Shown here: positions 39,601-49,103 of the stretch, piece after piece
Layout: each line of letters opens with the position of its first letter
Numbering within the stretch: the first letter of the stretch is position 1
Assembly (NCBI RefSeq): GCF_020520425.1
Contig: NC_079490.1
Span: 125,446,715-125,510,714, forward strand
Direction of reading: 5' to 3'
Length of the DNA stretch: 64,000 nt
Source of the DNA: Spinacia oleracea
Lineage: Eukaryota; Streptophyta; Magnoliopsida; Caryophyllales; Amaranthaceae
The notes under the pieces: generated by a model
Seen by the model: only the letters and a program-made list of their open reading frames with translations
What the model was told of the DNA's origin: nothing
The model's database searches: none
Program-made: the position numbers and the translations under genes

Positions 39601-42600
39601 ACTAGTTAAACTTTCACCACTGGCAACAATGGCAGACTTTGCTCAAATAGTAATCTTAACTGAAACAGAATTTAACTCCGTCACACTACTAAAGCAAGAA
39701 GATTACAAGCAAAGAACTGAAAACATTTGAAAAACATAATAAAAAAAAAGGGATAACCAGAACAGGGTAGCATTCTAGTCTACCTGTCTACGGTATGCAA
39801 ATTCCAGCTGTTCAGCAATATCTTCCCGAAGGGGAAGCCAATCAAGTCCTCCACTTTGCGCAAACCAATGACCTCTTAGAACACGCCGATTCTCCCCACT
39901 CCAGTACACTGGAAAGCAGTGTCGTTTCACCAAATCCACCTGAAATATTTAGCACATAGAAGGGTGACCAAATATCCAACTGATTTTAACAAATAATCAA
40001 AGTGTGCTTAAGTTAAAATGTTTCCTCTTACAAAAGAAAAATAAATAAATAAGTAGCAGAGTTTCTTCCCATATTTTAATCAGAAACTGGCAAGTATCTG
40101 TTTAAGTTTTCATGCAGAACTCCTTGTCCTATTTAATGTCAGAAAAATCACACATATGCATGTGTATGTGTAAGTATATGGTCTTTTTTTACAAGGAAAA
40201 AAGTTACACTAATAAACCAAGAAGTGTTATTTTTCTTATCCATGTTATTTTTCTTTAATATTTTTTCTTGTTTTACTTTCATTAATTTCACTTTCTCCCT
40301 CTTCCTTGTTTATTCTTTTAACTTCCGCTCCTTTCTTATTTGATTGGTCACAATGACGATTTCCTATGACGATTCATGTTAACCGACCACAAATCATTTT
40401 GGCACTAAGGCTTTGTTGTTGTTGAATAAACCCAGAAGTGTACATTAAGTCAGCAAACTGAGAAACAAATTACAGATTTATTCAATTCCTTCGACTCTCC
40501 CCAATTGAACAATCCTTTAAAGCCCCACAATCCTTTGCCCGGCAAGATGCTAGAAAAGTTACATTGTCCCATGAAAAATCACTCGAGACAGTAGCTCCAG
40601 AAAAATATGACCATTGTGTTCCAACTTCCAACCCAGTATTACCTGATTTGCGGTTCGGTTTGGTACGGGGTACGAGTTTGGGTTCGCGGGTTGGCAGTTT
40701 TCAGGTTTGCTAGGGGTATAAATTTCCAGTTTTCTTTTTTGGGTACAAATTTCCAGTTCATACTTCGTATTACAATCGTACAGAGAAAAAAAGTTGGATA
40801 GAGAAAATAGTCAAAGCGCATTTGCTTGAAAGACATAAGTCGAGTGTTTACTATGCAGTGAATTAGTGAATGGGAGTAAATTTTCTTTTTCATGTGGGTT
40901 TGATTCCAGGTTTTCAACATCACCTAACTTATCGTATTCCCACCCTAGAATAAAAAATAAAAGTAAAACCAAAGAAAAAAACCAACCAACGTACAAATCC
41001 CCACCAGCAATACAACAAACATGAAGAAAAACAAAAGACTGTAAAAAGTGAATTATACCGCCTGAGAAGCCATGGCTGAGTTTGAAGAAGACAATTCATC
41101 CACGGAAACAACAATTGGCGATTCATCTCGTTTTTCCTTCTAAAACAAAAGCCCCTAATATATTTTTCTTCTCTCGCCTTCCCTGACTTTCAATAGTTAG
41201 AAATAGGGTTACAGATTCAGGACGACAATCGCTAATAGAAAGGTTGCGTACTTAGGGGTAGTCAAGCAAGGAAGGATTTACATTAAAAGACATCCAAGAG
41301 TCTCCCGTCCGAACTCTAGAATCCTCCAAATCTGATAAACAATAAACAATAGATCAAACATAGGAGCTAGCTCCTCTACCTCCCGATCATGGTGTGGCTT
41401 AATACATGTAAATCCTACACATTCCCACAATAGAAAGTCGGTACTGGAGCATTATAAAGTGCAGATAAACCGTACTCCCTCCGTCCCAATAAAATCGTCA
41501 CACTCTCCATTAACGTCCGTCCCAATTTGTCACACTTCTTTTTATGGCATGGACCCACAAATATTTTATTTCTCTCTTTCCAACACTAAAAATTATGACC
41601 CCACTTCCTCACATTCAATTAAAAAAAAAGTCCTCCAGTATCTCCATCACATCTACTTCTTTATTAAAATAGAATAGATAATCCTACAATTTCTTATAGC
41701 ATAAAACTCCATGAAAAGTTCGGTGCAGCGATAAATTTGGGATGGTGTAAGTATAAACGAGGGAAACAATCACAAAAACGATGCTTTCCTCTCTTAATTT
41801 CCTCCCTAAACCAAACACGTTGACCATCGCAAACTTTAAACCTTACCAAGGTAGTGAAAAAAAATTTGACACTTGTGAAATGAATTTCAAAGGACACTTA
41901 CGAGAGTCACCCGACTTGCATCTCGAGCATCCCACCCATTTTGACACAAACTAAACTTACTCTTGATTAAATTTTACCAAAGAGAATGATGTTCTCTAGG
42001 AAATCGCCACCACCATTCTCCTACAAGAGCAGTATGTCTAATGATCACTCTCCCAGCCCCTAGTCCTCCTGCCTTTGAACGACACACTAAATCGAGTAAA
42101 TCCCACTTCACGGGATGATCCTTTTGCACCTCTCTGCAACTTGGCCATAAGAAATCACTCATAAGCCTCTCGATTTTGTGCAAAAGACCAATCGCAATTT
42201 ATAACAAAGAGAGCTAATAAGGGGGTACACTTGACGAGCATGACTAAATAAGCATAATTCTGCTCCGAAAAGAGAGGTACACTTTCTTCCACCTATAACC
42301 TTTTCAAAAACTTCGAAATAATTGGTACCAAAAAATTCTCCATACGCGGATTTCCTCAAAGAGGCCGATTCTCCACTTCATAACCAACCAAAGAAGCATA
42401 GGCCTCAAGAGCAGAAGAACCAAAAACTAACAACACCTAAAATACATTAAGATATATTGATTCGCAACTCAGAAACCACCTCAAAAATCAGAAGCACGGT
42501 GACCCCTACCTTCTTAAATTGTCAACACCGAGTTACAAAAACAAAACAAAAACAATATCTACGTATTGTAAATGGGACACCTTAACTTCAGTACACCCAC

Positions 42601-45600
42601 CATCAAACCTTTTGACACCCCTCTCTCAAGCATTCTCCAAAGAACACCAACCACCAAGGTGAAAAGAAATGGTAACAAAGATTCTTACTGACGTAATCCC
42701 CTCAACGAGGAGAACCATACCTTAGCGGGTTCACCAACACAAGGCATTGGACAAGCAGCCACCTATCCAACACCTCCACCGCTTCCCAAACCCTTTCTTT
42801 CAAGAACAATATCAAGAAACTCTCTACTCATCCTCTCTTAGGCCTTCTCAAAAACTACATAAAAACCACCCCGTCAAAGCCTTAACAACGAGTATCACCC
42901 ACAGCTTCATTGGCCACAACACAAGCATCTAGTATATGGTCCTTTTTGGTGGCCACGCTAGTTTATTTGGTTGCACTCTTTGTTAAAAAAAGCGCGCCTA
43001 GGCGCAAGCACACACAGGTGCAACCTTCAACGCTTACAAATGCTCAGTGGCAGCGCAATATCCAACACGGCAGGACGCTTTTGAAGTGCATTTCCTGAGG
43101 CGCAAGGCACACGCTTTTTGTCCCTTTTGGCAGCCGACGACCTGACGTGGCAATCTTCTTAATGTTTTTTTAAAATTTTTAACTCCACTTGACATATCAA
43201 CCCATCCAAACGGTCATATTAGTACTTACTGAATTTAGAGAAGAGGACCGTAGGAGAGAGAAAGTAAACCCCCAATTCAATACGTCTCCTGTCTTCCCTG
43301 GATGCTTCTCTTCTCATCGGCTACTTCTCCGTCGGATTTTGACCTCATCCGGGTATGTAATTATTCTCTCTTCTTCTCTCTTCTTTTCTCTCCTTCTCTA
43401 TCTTCCTTTTTTTTCATTTTTTCTTGTTTTCAAAACTGGAACCATTTTCTGATTTTGTTTTTCTTCTTTCTTCACTGCTACTTTTTTTTTCTTCTGCTTT
43501 TTCTTTCATTTCTATCTCTTGTTATTGTTTTAGCAGTACGCAATCAGTATGTAATTTTTTTGGTAGTGTGGCAGCATAATATGTGTTAATTTTCATATTT
43601 TCAGCTTGTTCATTACCATGGAAGGTTCTAATTTTGGCACTCCATCAACGGGATTATCCCGGTGCTTATGAACCGGTAAAAAGATATGGAAAGATGGTCC
43701 ATCAGCGGGATCATCCGGTTCATTTATCTATTACTAATATAATTATCGATTTTTCATGAAATACCCCCGAGTTTTGCCATAATTCATCAAATGTCCATCA
43801 TGTTTCAATAATACTCCCTTCGTCCCAGAATAGTCGTTACACTCTCCTGGGCACACAGTTTAATGCGATAAGTAGTAGTGTGGTTATCAAGTATTATTTT
43901 ATTAAAAATTAGATGTGATGGAAGTTAGTGGGGTACTTTAATATTAGAGGAAAGAGAACGTAAGGTATTTTTATATTGAAGGATAGGAGAGTTGAAATTA
44001 AAATATTTGTGTCGTGAGGCAAAGTGAGAAAGGGACATCTATTAAAATATAATAAAAACTTTCCTAAAATGGGTTGGAAAAAAAGTGTAACGAGTATTGT
44101 GAGACGGATGAAAAAGGAAAGTGTAACGAGTATTCTGGGACGGAGGGAGTACATAAAATACCCCCATTTCAATACTTAATACCCCAACTACCCTAGTGAC
44201 GGTATCAACCCCAATTTAACCCGTTAACCCCTAATTAACCCACCATTAACCCATTTCCCCTTTTTTCTTTCTCTCTCCCCCTTTCTTCTTCCCTAGCCTT
44301 TTCTCCATGGTTGCCCCCTTTCACCCTCTTCCCAGATGCCCAATTGACCACCACCACCAACTTTTCCGGCGCCCTCACCACCCAAAATCCTTGTTCAGGT
44401 TTTCGTCCAAAATCCTCGCCGCTGAAAATGTTTTCCTTTTCTCTCTGATTCTAATTTTGATTTTGGATTGAACAAACAAAAATGAGCGGCGGCGATGCGG
44501 AGGAAGCGAGGGCGGCGAAGCTCAAAAAGTCGTTCCTTCGTACGGGGAGTTGGTATCGGATGAGTGGTTCCATCAGCGGGAAAGATCCGATCAGTAGTGG
44601 GAGTATGGTGATGGGTTCAAAGACAATCCAGTATTTTAGGTTTCATTGCTAATATGAGCGAATTTTACATCTCCATTGTCTTCTGTGTTCTTGTCGTTGC
44701 ACTTGGCCCTACCCAATTTGGCTTCACCGTATTTTTTTCCCCTCTCTCCCTTTAATTTTTTCTTTCGTAGTTTTAATTCTAATGTTAAGGTTTTATCTTT
44801 TTAAATTCTTTTATTCTGAGTTGGGATTTTTTTTACATTTAATTTTTGCATTGTGGGTATTCATCCCCAATATAATCCTCCATCATGAAGGATCTTAACC
44901 TTAAAGTGAAGGAGCTAGCCAATAATGATGATTGTCTTTCAATGGATGAAGTCTGAAGGAGAGGGAGAAAGAGAAACAAAAGAAATGGGTGGGTTAGTGG
45001 GTTGATTAGGATGTTAATTAATGGGTTAATTAGGGATTAGTGACTTAATTAGACGTTATTGGTTTATTATAGGGTCGATGACGTCATTGAAAGTATTTAG
45101 TGTATTAAGTATTGAAATAGGGGTAGTTGGGGTATTAAGTATTGAAACAGGGGCATTTTATGTATTAAAGAAACTTGATGGGCATTTGATGAATTATGGC
45201 AAAACTCGAGGGTATTTCATGAAAAAACCGTATAATTATTATGTTGTTTTGAGTATAAAGTGTGTTAATTTTGTTTTATATTGATTTTTAAGGTTTTTTA
45301 GAAATTTATGTGCGCCTCATACCCAAAAGCAGCGCGCCTGAGCCTTAGCCTTGCACCAGGACCCTTGTGCGCCATAGTGCGCCTTGCGCCTTTTTAAACC
45401 AAGGCAAGTTTGAAGGGAAACAACTATAAATATAGATCATTCTTGTCTACCCATCACTAGTAAACCATAGAACCTTCTTATGGCATATTTGTTGTACAAA
45501 GAAACACATCAATAATACGTGAAGAACTCTCCAAAGAAAATATTATGACAACTGATCGGCTTGTATTTGGTAAAGGTTTATGTCAATCCATGCCACTTCA

Positions 45601-48501
45601 TTCCTATTAAAGATTTAAAGATCAGTACCCCTCTCCGCATGTGACCCAAAAACCATTTTAACTGCTTGATTCAACAACAAAAGCTCGCCACAAAGATGAA
45701 CACTCTACTAAATGAAATGCCTAGACAACAAGATATATGTATGAAGATAGAAGTAAAGAATCTCAAGGACAAAGAAGGAATGGAGAATCTAGGAAGTGTA
45801 ATCAATGAAACAAACCAATAAACAAGTAAATGATACACACCAAGTAAACTTATATCCTTAATGACAAACAAATTGCGAAGTTGACTACAAGCAAACCCTT
45901 TCATCAACTCATGAGAACCAACATATTGATCTTGTGGAATACATGAAAAAGATAGTAAATGGAGATAAAGGTAACAGGAGTTTTAAAATGGTCAAGCGTT
46001 TCCGTCTTAAACAGCAAGCAAGCAGAAATATGAAAAAAAAAAACTAATTGGATATGGCATTATGGCCTAGTCCATTTAAATTTACATTACCACCTAAACA
46101 TGGAGTGAAGTGCAAATTGGAGTCAAAATTTCCATACCCACCCAGATGTCCTAAAATTTTCACACAAAAATTAGAAACCTTTTGCCTCAACTTCTTAGAG
46201 CATGTACATTGGTTGGCTCTTCAAAAGAGCTCTTGGAGGGCTCTCCACTCTCTCTTTACCACTATCTCTCTACAAGACATTCTCAAGAATTCATTCCTAA
46301 AAACAACCAACATTGTCGGTTCCCCAAGTGAGCTCTTCAAACTCTTTTTACCATTTGGTGGTCCATAATTAATTGTCTTTTTAACCAAAGTTACTATCTA
46401 CTTTTCAAAGTTATTCTCTATTTTTCAACAATAATCATCTCTCGGAGGTGTCTTGGGCAAGAGCTATCTTGAAGTAGCTCTCCATGAAGAGCTACTCAAG
46501 AGCCCCTCAGCGCCCCAATGTTGGCCAAGATATAGTTCTTGTTGGAGAGCCACTCCAAGAGCCCCAATGTACATGCTCTTAGTTGTGTTTGTAGAAAAAA
46601 TACATTACAGGGGGGAATAGACAACAACTTGTTTAGGTTTAGAGGTTTGGAGGTTACAAATTTAATGACCACATAATTTACCGCTATTAAATGCAGAATA
46701 TACAGAACTAAAGAAGGCGATATTGTTCACAAGTTCGCAGTTGATCCATTCATTGACCACGAAATTGGAGCTAATAATACCTCATAGAGACCACCCTTGA
46801 CCGGGACTCCAACTCTCTCCTCCTCAACAACATATAGTTCAGATGTTAGAGGGTTCCGTAGATCTGCTTCAGTAGTCGCACTGGTCTGTCCTTTCGGGCC
46901 TTCACTGCATTCTGCATATTCCCTCCACCAATAAGACAGCAATTCTTCCTCTCTCTGTTGCACAAAATAAACGAGGACAGGATATTATTTAACCAAGCCC
47001 CTATAAGATAGTTATGAGCCCAAGACAGAAATGGCAACTATGGCAGACTATACAGGACACAGCAATAGGTTCATGACATCAGGTCTCTTGAAGATTGTTG
47101 TACAATAGAAGACATGCGTTATTCAGTTATTGTGAGTGTCTGAGTGACACTTTACTTTATTTATGGACCAAAGTACGCAAGACCAATTAGCCTGAGAAGC
47201 TGAGATGATAAGTTCTTGCCTCCTATTTTTTATATATGACAGTGGTGGGAGCAGTGTATAAAAAGGGGTAACTAAGATCTGATGCGCAATTAATTTTGTT
47301 AAGTGATGCACCAAGATACAATGGGACACAAAAGAAGCGCAGAGGGATACATCCCTCAGTGCGCATTGAGCCTTTTTATACATTCGGTGGGAGTCATCAT
47401 AATGACATAACAACAGATTTAACAATGAATTGCCCTTTCTACTTTCATTGGCATTCTGTCATCAGTATAAATATTACTTGCCTAAATTACTTCTTAATCG
47501 AAACCCAGAAACACTTAAGGCTCCTAAAATGAACTATTTTAAATAGATTTGACAAAAATGCAAGAAAGGAACATATTTGACATCAGATAATAATATATTC
47601 CGAGGCATTCATGTAATCTATCTATCTATACTAATAAATACATATTTTAAACAGGATGTTTTGCATACCATGATGCCATATGTCATCTCTTTGATATTTT
47701 ATTATTGTCTAAATATACCACCATTTATATTCATCCTTTCTACTTCTCATCTTTAATTAGAGTTATTTTCCCTTAAATTAGTTTTGTTTATTTCACATTC
47801 TAATTTCAATTTCACTATACTCCAAATGAATGATATTTTATAATTTCAAAGTTTGCGTATCCTCTCCTATATTACATAGACAATATAACCGATTTTTTTA
47901 AATTAAGAAACCCATCACATTGGATAAAAACTAGTCAAGAAGAAAGCAGCCTCTATCGCAAGTGAATCCCTCATACCGAACCGAAAATACTCTCCTTTAC
48001 CAACAACCTCCGCACGCGGAATCGAGGCAGCCAACTCTGTCCAACCACTACGCATCAGAAACAATGTCACCGAAGCTAAACCGGAATAGACGCATTAATA
48101 TAATTTGAAAGTATCCAGAATCAATAGTTAAACCCAAAGGAATACTTAAAAATTATAATCATATTTTATTCAACTTAAAAATTATAATCATATTTATTCA
48201 ACTAAAAAATTATCAAACTATAAATAAAAAGTGAAAGAAAGAACTCACGATTAAGACCCAAAGGAACCTTGCAAAAGTACCACCGAACATCACCACCATC
48301 AGAATTGCTCCTAGTTTGTGCCAGATACTTCTGCCGACCTTCGAATTGCTCGATTTCATCGGCCAGTCGTCGAATATTAGAAGGCGTGTTCTTGAGCAAA
48401 TCAGGATTTGTCTCAGCTTCTTCTTCAATCACACTGGCCTCTGAAATTGATGATTCTTTGCGATCAATTTGGTTACTTTTAGCAACCCCGTCATTTCCCA
48501 T
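18617..48501 (-). CDS. SGR2: SGR2-like DDHD-domain phospholipase, 21 exons, complete (copy 1)
   Basis: Exons in gene order: 48501-48249, 48036-47932, 46950-46781, 39939-39784, 38683-38612, 38537-38385, 37913-37863, 36959-36789, 34721-34572, 31716-31651, 31538-30954, 30867-30789, 30653-30541, 30409-30337, 28966-28864, 27013-26920, 26819-26757, 24482-24443, 24336-24236, 19022-18976, 18857-18617. All have GT-AG ends and compatible phases, giving 961 aa. Features: HGIG at 331-334, GHSLG with the likely nucleophile Ser at 456, an acidic low-complexity stretch at about 475-645 (exon 11), and D762 (FDPVAYR), D862 (RIDH), H881 (GAHTNYW) and D887, the DDHD set. Arabidopsis SGR2 is a similar-length phospholipase A1-like protein of the vacuolar membrane, needed for amyloplast sedimentation and shoot gravitropism. 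Exon 2/3 splicing is the weak point (see the Helitron-like entry). Confidence 0.93.
19318..19582. mobile_element. Degenerate Stowaway-like MITE, copy 1
   Basis: The left end (CTACCTCCGTTTTTTCCGAG then TTCTATT) and the right end (AGTAGAACTTAGAATAATGG then AGGGAA) are imperfect inverted repeats next to TA-containing flanks. Near the right end a 20-bp phrase, AAGTGAGTAGAACTTAG, is duplicated. Confidence 0.55.
21370..23255 (-). pseudogene. L1-type LINE reverse transcriptase relic, copy 1, with internal insert
   Basis: On the minus strand from 23250 downwards, broken frames read LQYVDDTICF (the YxDD polymerase motif), then EINLSKCGLGGINLDRDVLG, then GLPLGGNPDPETLLEHVIS. Further along, at about 22290-22145, they read SLFKIP and TIANIMEKFADFLWCGTS. 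These are consecutive segments of plant L1 reverse transcriptase. About 600 bp between roughly 22300 and 22900 does not fit and looks like a later insertion. Many stops, so inactive. Confidence 0.75.
24943..25482. mobile_element. Non-autonomous hAT element with GCGC-rich arms, copy 1
   Basis: Ends are CTTAGTTTTAAAAAGCGC and GCGCTTTTTAAACTAAG, near-perfect inverted repeats. An exact 8-bp target duplication, AATCTGCC, lies at 24935-24942 and 25483-25490, diagnostic of hAT. The arms are rich in GCGCTT repeats around a T-rich core. Size 540 bp, in SGR2 intron 17. Confidence 0.92.
25902..26512. mobile_element. Second non-autonomous hAT element of the GCGC family
   Basis: Ends CTTAGTTTTAAAAGACGCG and GCGCTTTTTAAAACTAAG, with the 8-bp duplication GTTGGGGG at 25894-25901 and 26513-26520. 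Arms are rich in GGCGC/GCGCC. It is 611 bp and lies about 400 bp from the previous element in the same SGR2 intron 17, with a different core. Confidence 0.92.
27014..28863 (-). other. SGR2 intron 15 (1.85 kb)
   Basis: Unique-looking AT-rich DNA between exons 16 and 15. I see no gene or element with clear ends. Confidence 0.6.
29292..29647. mobile_element. Stowaway MITE in SGR2 intron 14
   Basis: Terminal inverted repeats of about 31 bp: CTCCCTCCGTCTCTTTTTG at the left and its near-perfect reverse complement at the right (CAAAAAGAGACAGAGGGAG), with TA on each side. Size 356 bp. Tc1/mariner-derived. Confidence 0.92.
31717..34571 (-). other. SGR2 intron 9 (2.9 kb) with relics
   Basis: Contains a degenerate Stowaway (31891-32128), a CAA repeat at about 32475-32492 followed by AATGCGCCTTAATCCTTAAG (similar to retroposon relics common in plants), and a C tract near 32691-32707. 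The remaining sequence is unassigned. Confidence 0.6.
31891..32128. mobile_element. Degenerate Stowaway MITE in SGR2 intron 9
   Basis: Left end CTCCCTTCGGGATTTTTAAA then ATTGTTCCA. The right end in reverse complement is GTCTCTCCGTTTTTTCAATT then GTTCCA. TA flanks both ends. Confidence 0.7.
34722..36788 (-). other. SGR2 intron 8 (2.1 kb)
   Basis: Holds the Tourist-like element at 36076-36243 and C/A homopolymers at about 36661-36702. A 142-codon frame on the minus strand (35148-35576) has no recognisable family and lies between well-supported exons 9 and 8, so I treat it as chance. Confidence 0.6.
36076..36243. mobile_element. Short Tourist-like MITE in SGR2 intron 8
   Basis: Left end GGCTCTGTTTTTTTCACCTT. 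The right end in reverse complement is GGTACCGTTTGATTCACCTG. TTA lies at 36073-36075 and 36244-36246. It is 168 bp with an internal AAGATAAGATAAGATAA run. Confidence 0.75.
38684..39783 (-). other. SGR2 intron 4 (1.1 kb)
   Basis: No gene or delimited element seen. Introns 7 (36960-37862) and 6 (37914-38384) likewise show nothing beyond ordinary AT-rich intron sequence. Confidence 0.6.
41950..42955 (-). pseudogene. L1-type LINE reverse transcriptase relic in intron 3
   Basis: Reading the minus strand from 42950 downwards, broken frames give LDACVVANEAVGD, GEPAK then SSLRGLRQ-like residues, SPWWLV, VKVSHLQYVD (truncated YxDD motif), and finally IERLMSDFLWPSCREVQKDH, KAGGLGAGRV and GEWWWRFP. This is the order found in plant L1 reverse transcriptase and its C-terminal extension. 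Several frameshifts and stops make it inactive. Same strand as the host gene. Confidence 0.8.
43814..44149. mobile_element. Stowaway MITE nested in the Pack-MULE left arm
   Basis: Ends CTCCCTTCGTCCCAGAATAG and CTATTCTGG-type complement (TATTCTGGGACGGAGGGAG), inverted for about 30 bp, with TA at 43812-43813 and 44150-44151. Size 336 bp. It splits the left MULE arm, so it inserted after the MULE. Confidence 0.92.
44482..44955 (+). pseudogene. Captured fragment of ERD6-like sugar transporter gene
   Basis: An ATG at 44482 opens MSGGDAEEARAAKLKKSFLR then TGSWYRM. After a frameshift, SIVFCVLVVALGPTQFGFT ends at a GT near 44729. After about 125 bp of T-rich intron, GYSSPI-stop-SSIMKDLNLKVKE follows from 44855. 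This is the N-terminal tail, first membrane helix and GYSSPTQ region of plant ERD6-like (ERDL6-type) vacuolar sugar exporters, with exon 1, intron 1 and the start of exon 2 in order. The retained intron points to DNA-level capture. An in-frame TAA replaces the Gln codon after GYSSPI, so no functional transporter can be made. Confidence 0.8.
46198..46578. mobile_element. Tourist-like MITE in SGR2 intron 3
   Basis: Perfect 15-bp ends GAGCATGTACATTGG / CCAATGTACATGCTC and further inverted similarity (CTCTTGGAGGGCTCTCC / GGAGAGCCACTCCAAGAG). TTA lies at 46195-46197 and 46579-46581. Size 381 bp. Confidence 0.88.
47625..47934 (+). mobile_element. Helitron-like insertion abutting SGR2 exon 2
   Basis: The left end reads A|TCTATACTAATAAATACATA and the right end reads AAACTAG|T, matching the Helitron rule (5' TC, 3' CTAG, insertion between A and T). 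The internal GCATACCATGATGCCATATG then TCATCTCTTTG also resembles plant Helitrons. No clear 3' hairpin is seen, so confidence is moderate. The CTAG end overlaps the inferred donor site of exon 2 on the minus strand. Confidence 0.5.
48037..48248 (-). other. SGR2 intron 1 with an AT-rich short duplication
   Basis: TTCAACTTAAAAATTATAAT and neighbours are repeated at about 48146-48201 (period near 32). The intron has GTGAGT at its donor and CAG at its acceptor. Confidence 0.65.
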
Positions 48502-48704
48502 TTTACTCAATCGGCCACTTCGATTTGACTAGATTGATTGAAGGAAAAGTGCCCAGAAATGGGTTGAAGAAGTTGGGGGAGAAAGTAGGAGAGAGAAAAC
48601 GAAAGAGAAGAAAATATGAACTCGAATATACCAGACGGGGGCTAATAAATCACAAGCTGAGAGGTGCTCGGCTTGTGCTAGAAAACTCTTTCACTCATGC
48701 TCGC
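48502..48704 (-). promoter_or_regulatory. SGR2 5' leader and proximal promoter
   Basis: About 200 bp between the start codon and the hAT MITE. The minus strand is pyrimidine-rich (TTTTCTCTCTCCTACTTTC), a common leader feature. I do not see a convincing TATA box. A TTG-initiated extension (48510) is rejected in favour of the ATG at 48501. Confidence 0.4.
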
Positions 48705-49095
48705 TAGACCTGGTTATTGGACAGGGTAATCCAATGGATATAGGGTTAGGGTCAAGTTAATAGGGCTTTTATTAGACAGGGCTCTTATTGGGCAGGGCCT
48801 TTATTGGATAGGGTCATTATAGGGTCAAACTTATACTACAATCATTTTGAAAATTAAAATAGTAATGATACAAAAAATTACGTGTATAGCTTTGTATTTA
48901 CTTGTACTTGCACATGGCTCTTTTGTTTTTCATTTTTCATTGCTCGTTTATTGACCGCCCACTAATGACCCGCTATTGACCCGCGACCCGCTTTTGACCC
49001 GCCCATTATCGACCCGCTAAAAATGACCCTTTCAATACCCGACCCTCTTTTGACCCGCACCGACGCTGACCCGCCCCGCCCGATAACCAGGTCTA
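48705..49095. mobile_element. hAT MITE with exact target duplication, upstream of SGR2
   Basis: Ends TAGACCTGGTTATTGG and CCGATAACCAGGTCTA are inverted repeats. The 8-bp ATGCTCGC is present at 48697-48704 and 49096-49103. Size 391 bp. Subterminal sequences carry many GACCCGC and GGACAGGG units, comparable to hAT subterminal repeats. No coding capacity. Confidence 0.95.
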
Positions 49096-49103
49096 ATGCT
49101 CGC

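Larger units (their letters stand above)
43747..45230. mobile_element. Pack-MULE-like element with captured transporter exons
   Basis: Long inverted ends: left TTTTTCATGAAATACCCCCG and the following 40 bp match the reverse complement of the right end (GAGTTTTGCCATAATTCATC is shared). The similarity continues for more than 100 bp, interrupted on the left by a Stowaway insertion. An exact 9-bp flank, TATAATTAT, is present at 43738-43746 and 45231-45239, as expected of Mutator-like elements. No transposase is present. The cargo is a fragment of an ERD6-like transporter gene. Confidence 0.85.
42978..45405. mobile_element. Probable large GCGC-arm hAT-like element enclosing the Pack-MULE
   Basis: The left arm, TTGTTAAAAAAAGCGCGCCT then AGGCGCAAGC, and the right arm, GCGCCTTTTTAAACCAAGG preceded by several GCGCC units, resemble the ends of the elements at 24943 and 25902. 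I could not find a matching 8-bp duplication, so the outer limits are approximate. Removing the nested Pack-MULE leaves about 0.95 kb. It includes a leader-like stretch and an ATG (43618) followed by EGSNFGTPSTG-like residues, of unknown origin. Confidence 0.5.
39940..46780 (-). other. SGR2 intron 3 (6.8 kb), nested transposon cluster
   Basis: Contains, from low to high coordinates, a possible orphan exon (41045-41140), a lone Stowaway end (41473, CTCCCTCCGTCCCAATAAAA), an L1 relic (41950-42955), a GCGC-arm hAT-like element (about 42978-45405) enclosing a Pack-MULE-like element, itself holding a Stowaway, and a Tourist-like element (46198-46578). The exons on both sides join in phase 0, so the intron is assigned with confidence. 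Confidence 0.8.

Noticed and set aside
43189..43589. Open frames rich in Ser, Phe and Leu
   Set aside because: These are translations of a T/C-rich tract inside a transposon; no domain seen.
48502..48510. Three-codon N-terminal extension of SGR2
   Set aside because: It would begin with TTG. The first ATG in the frame is at 48501.
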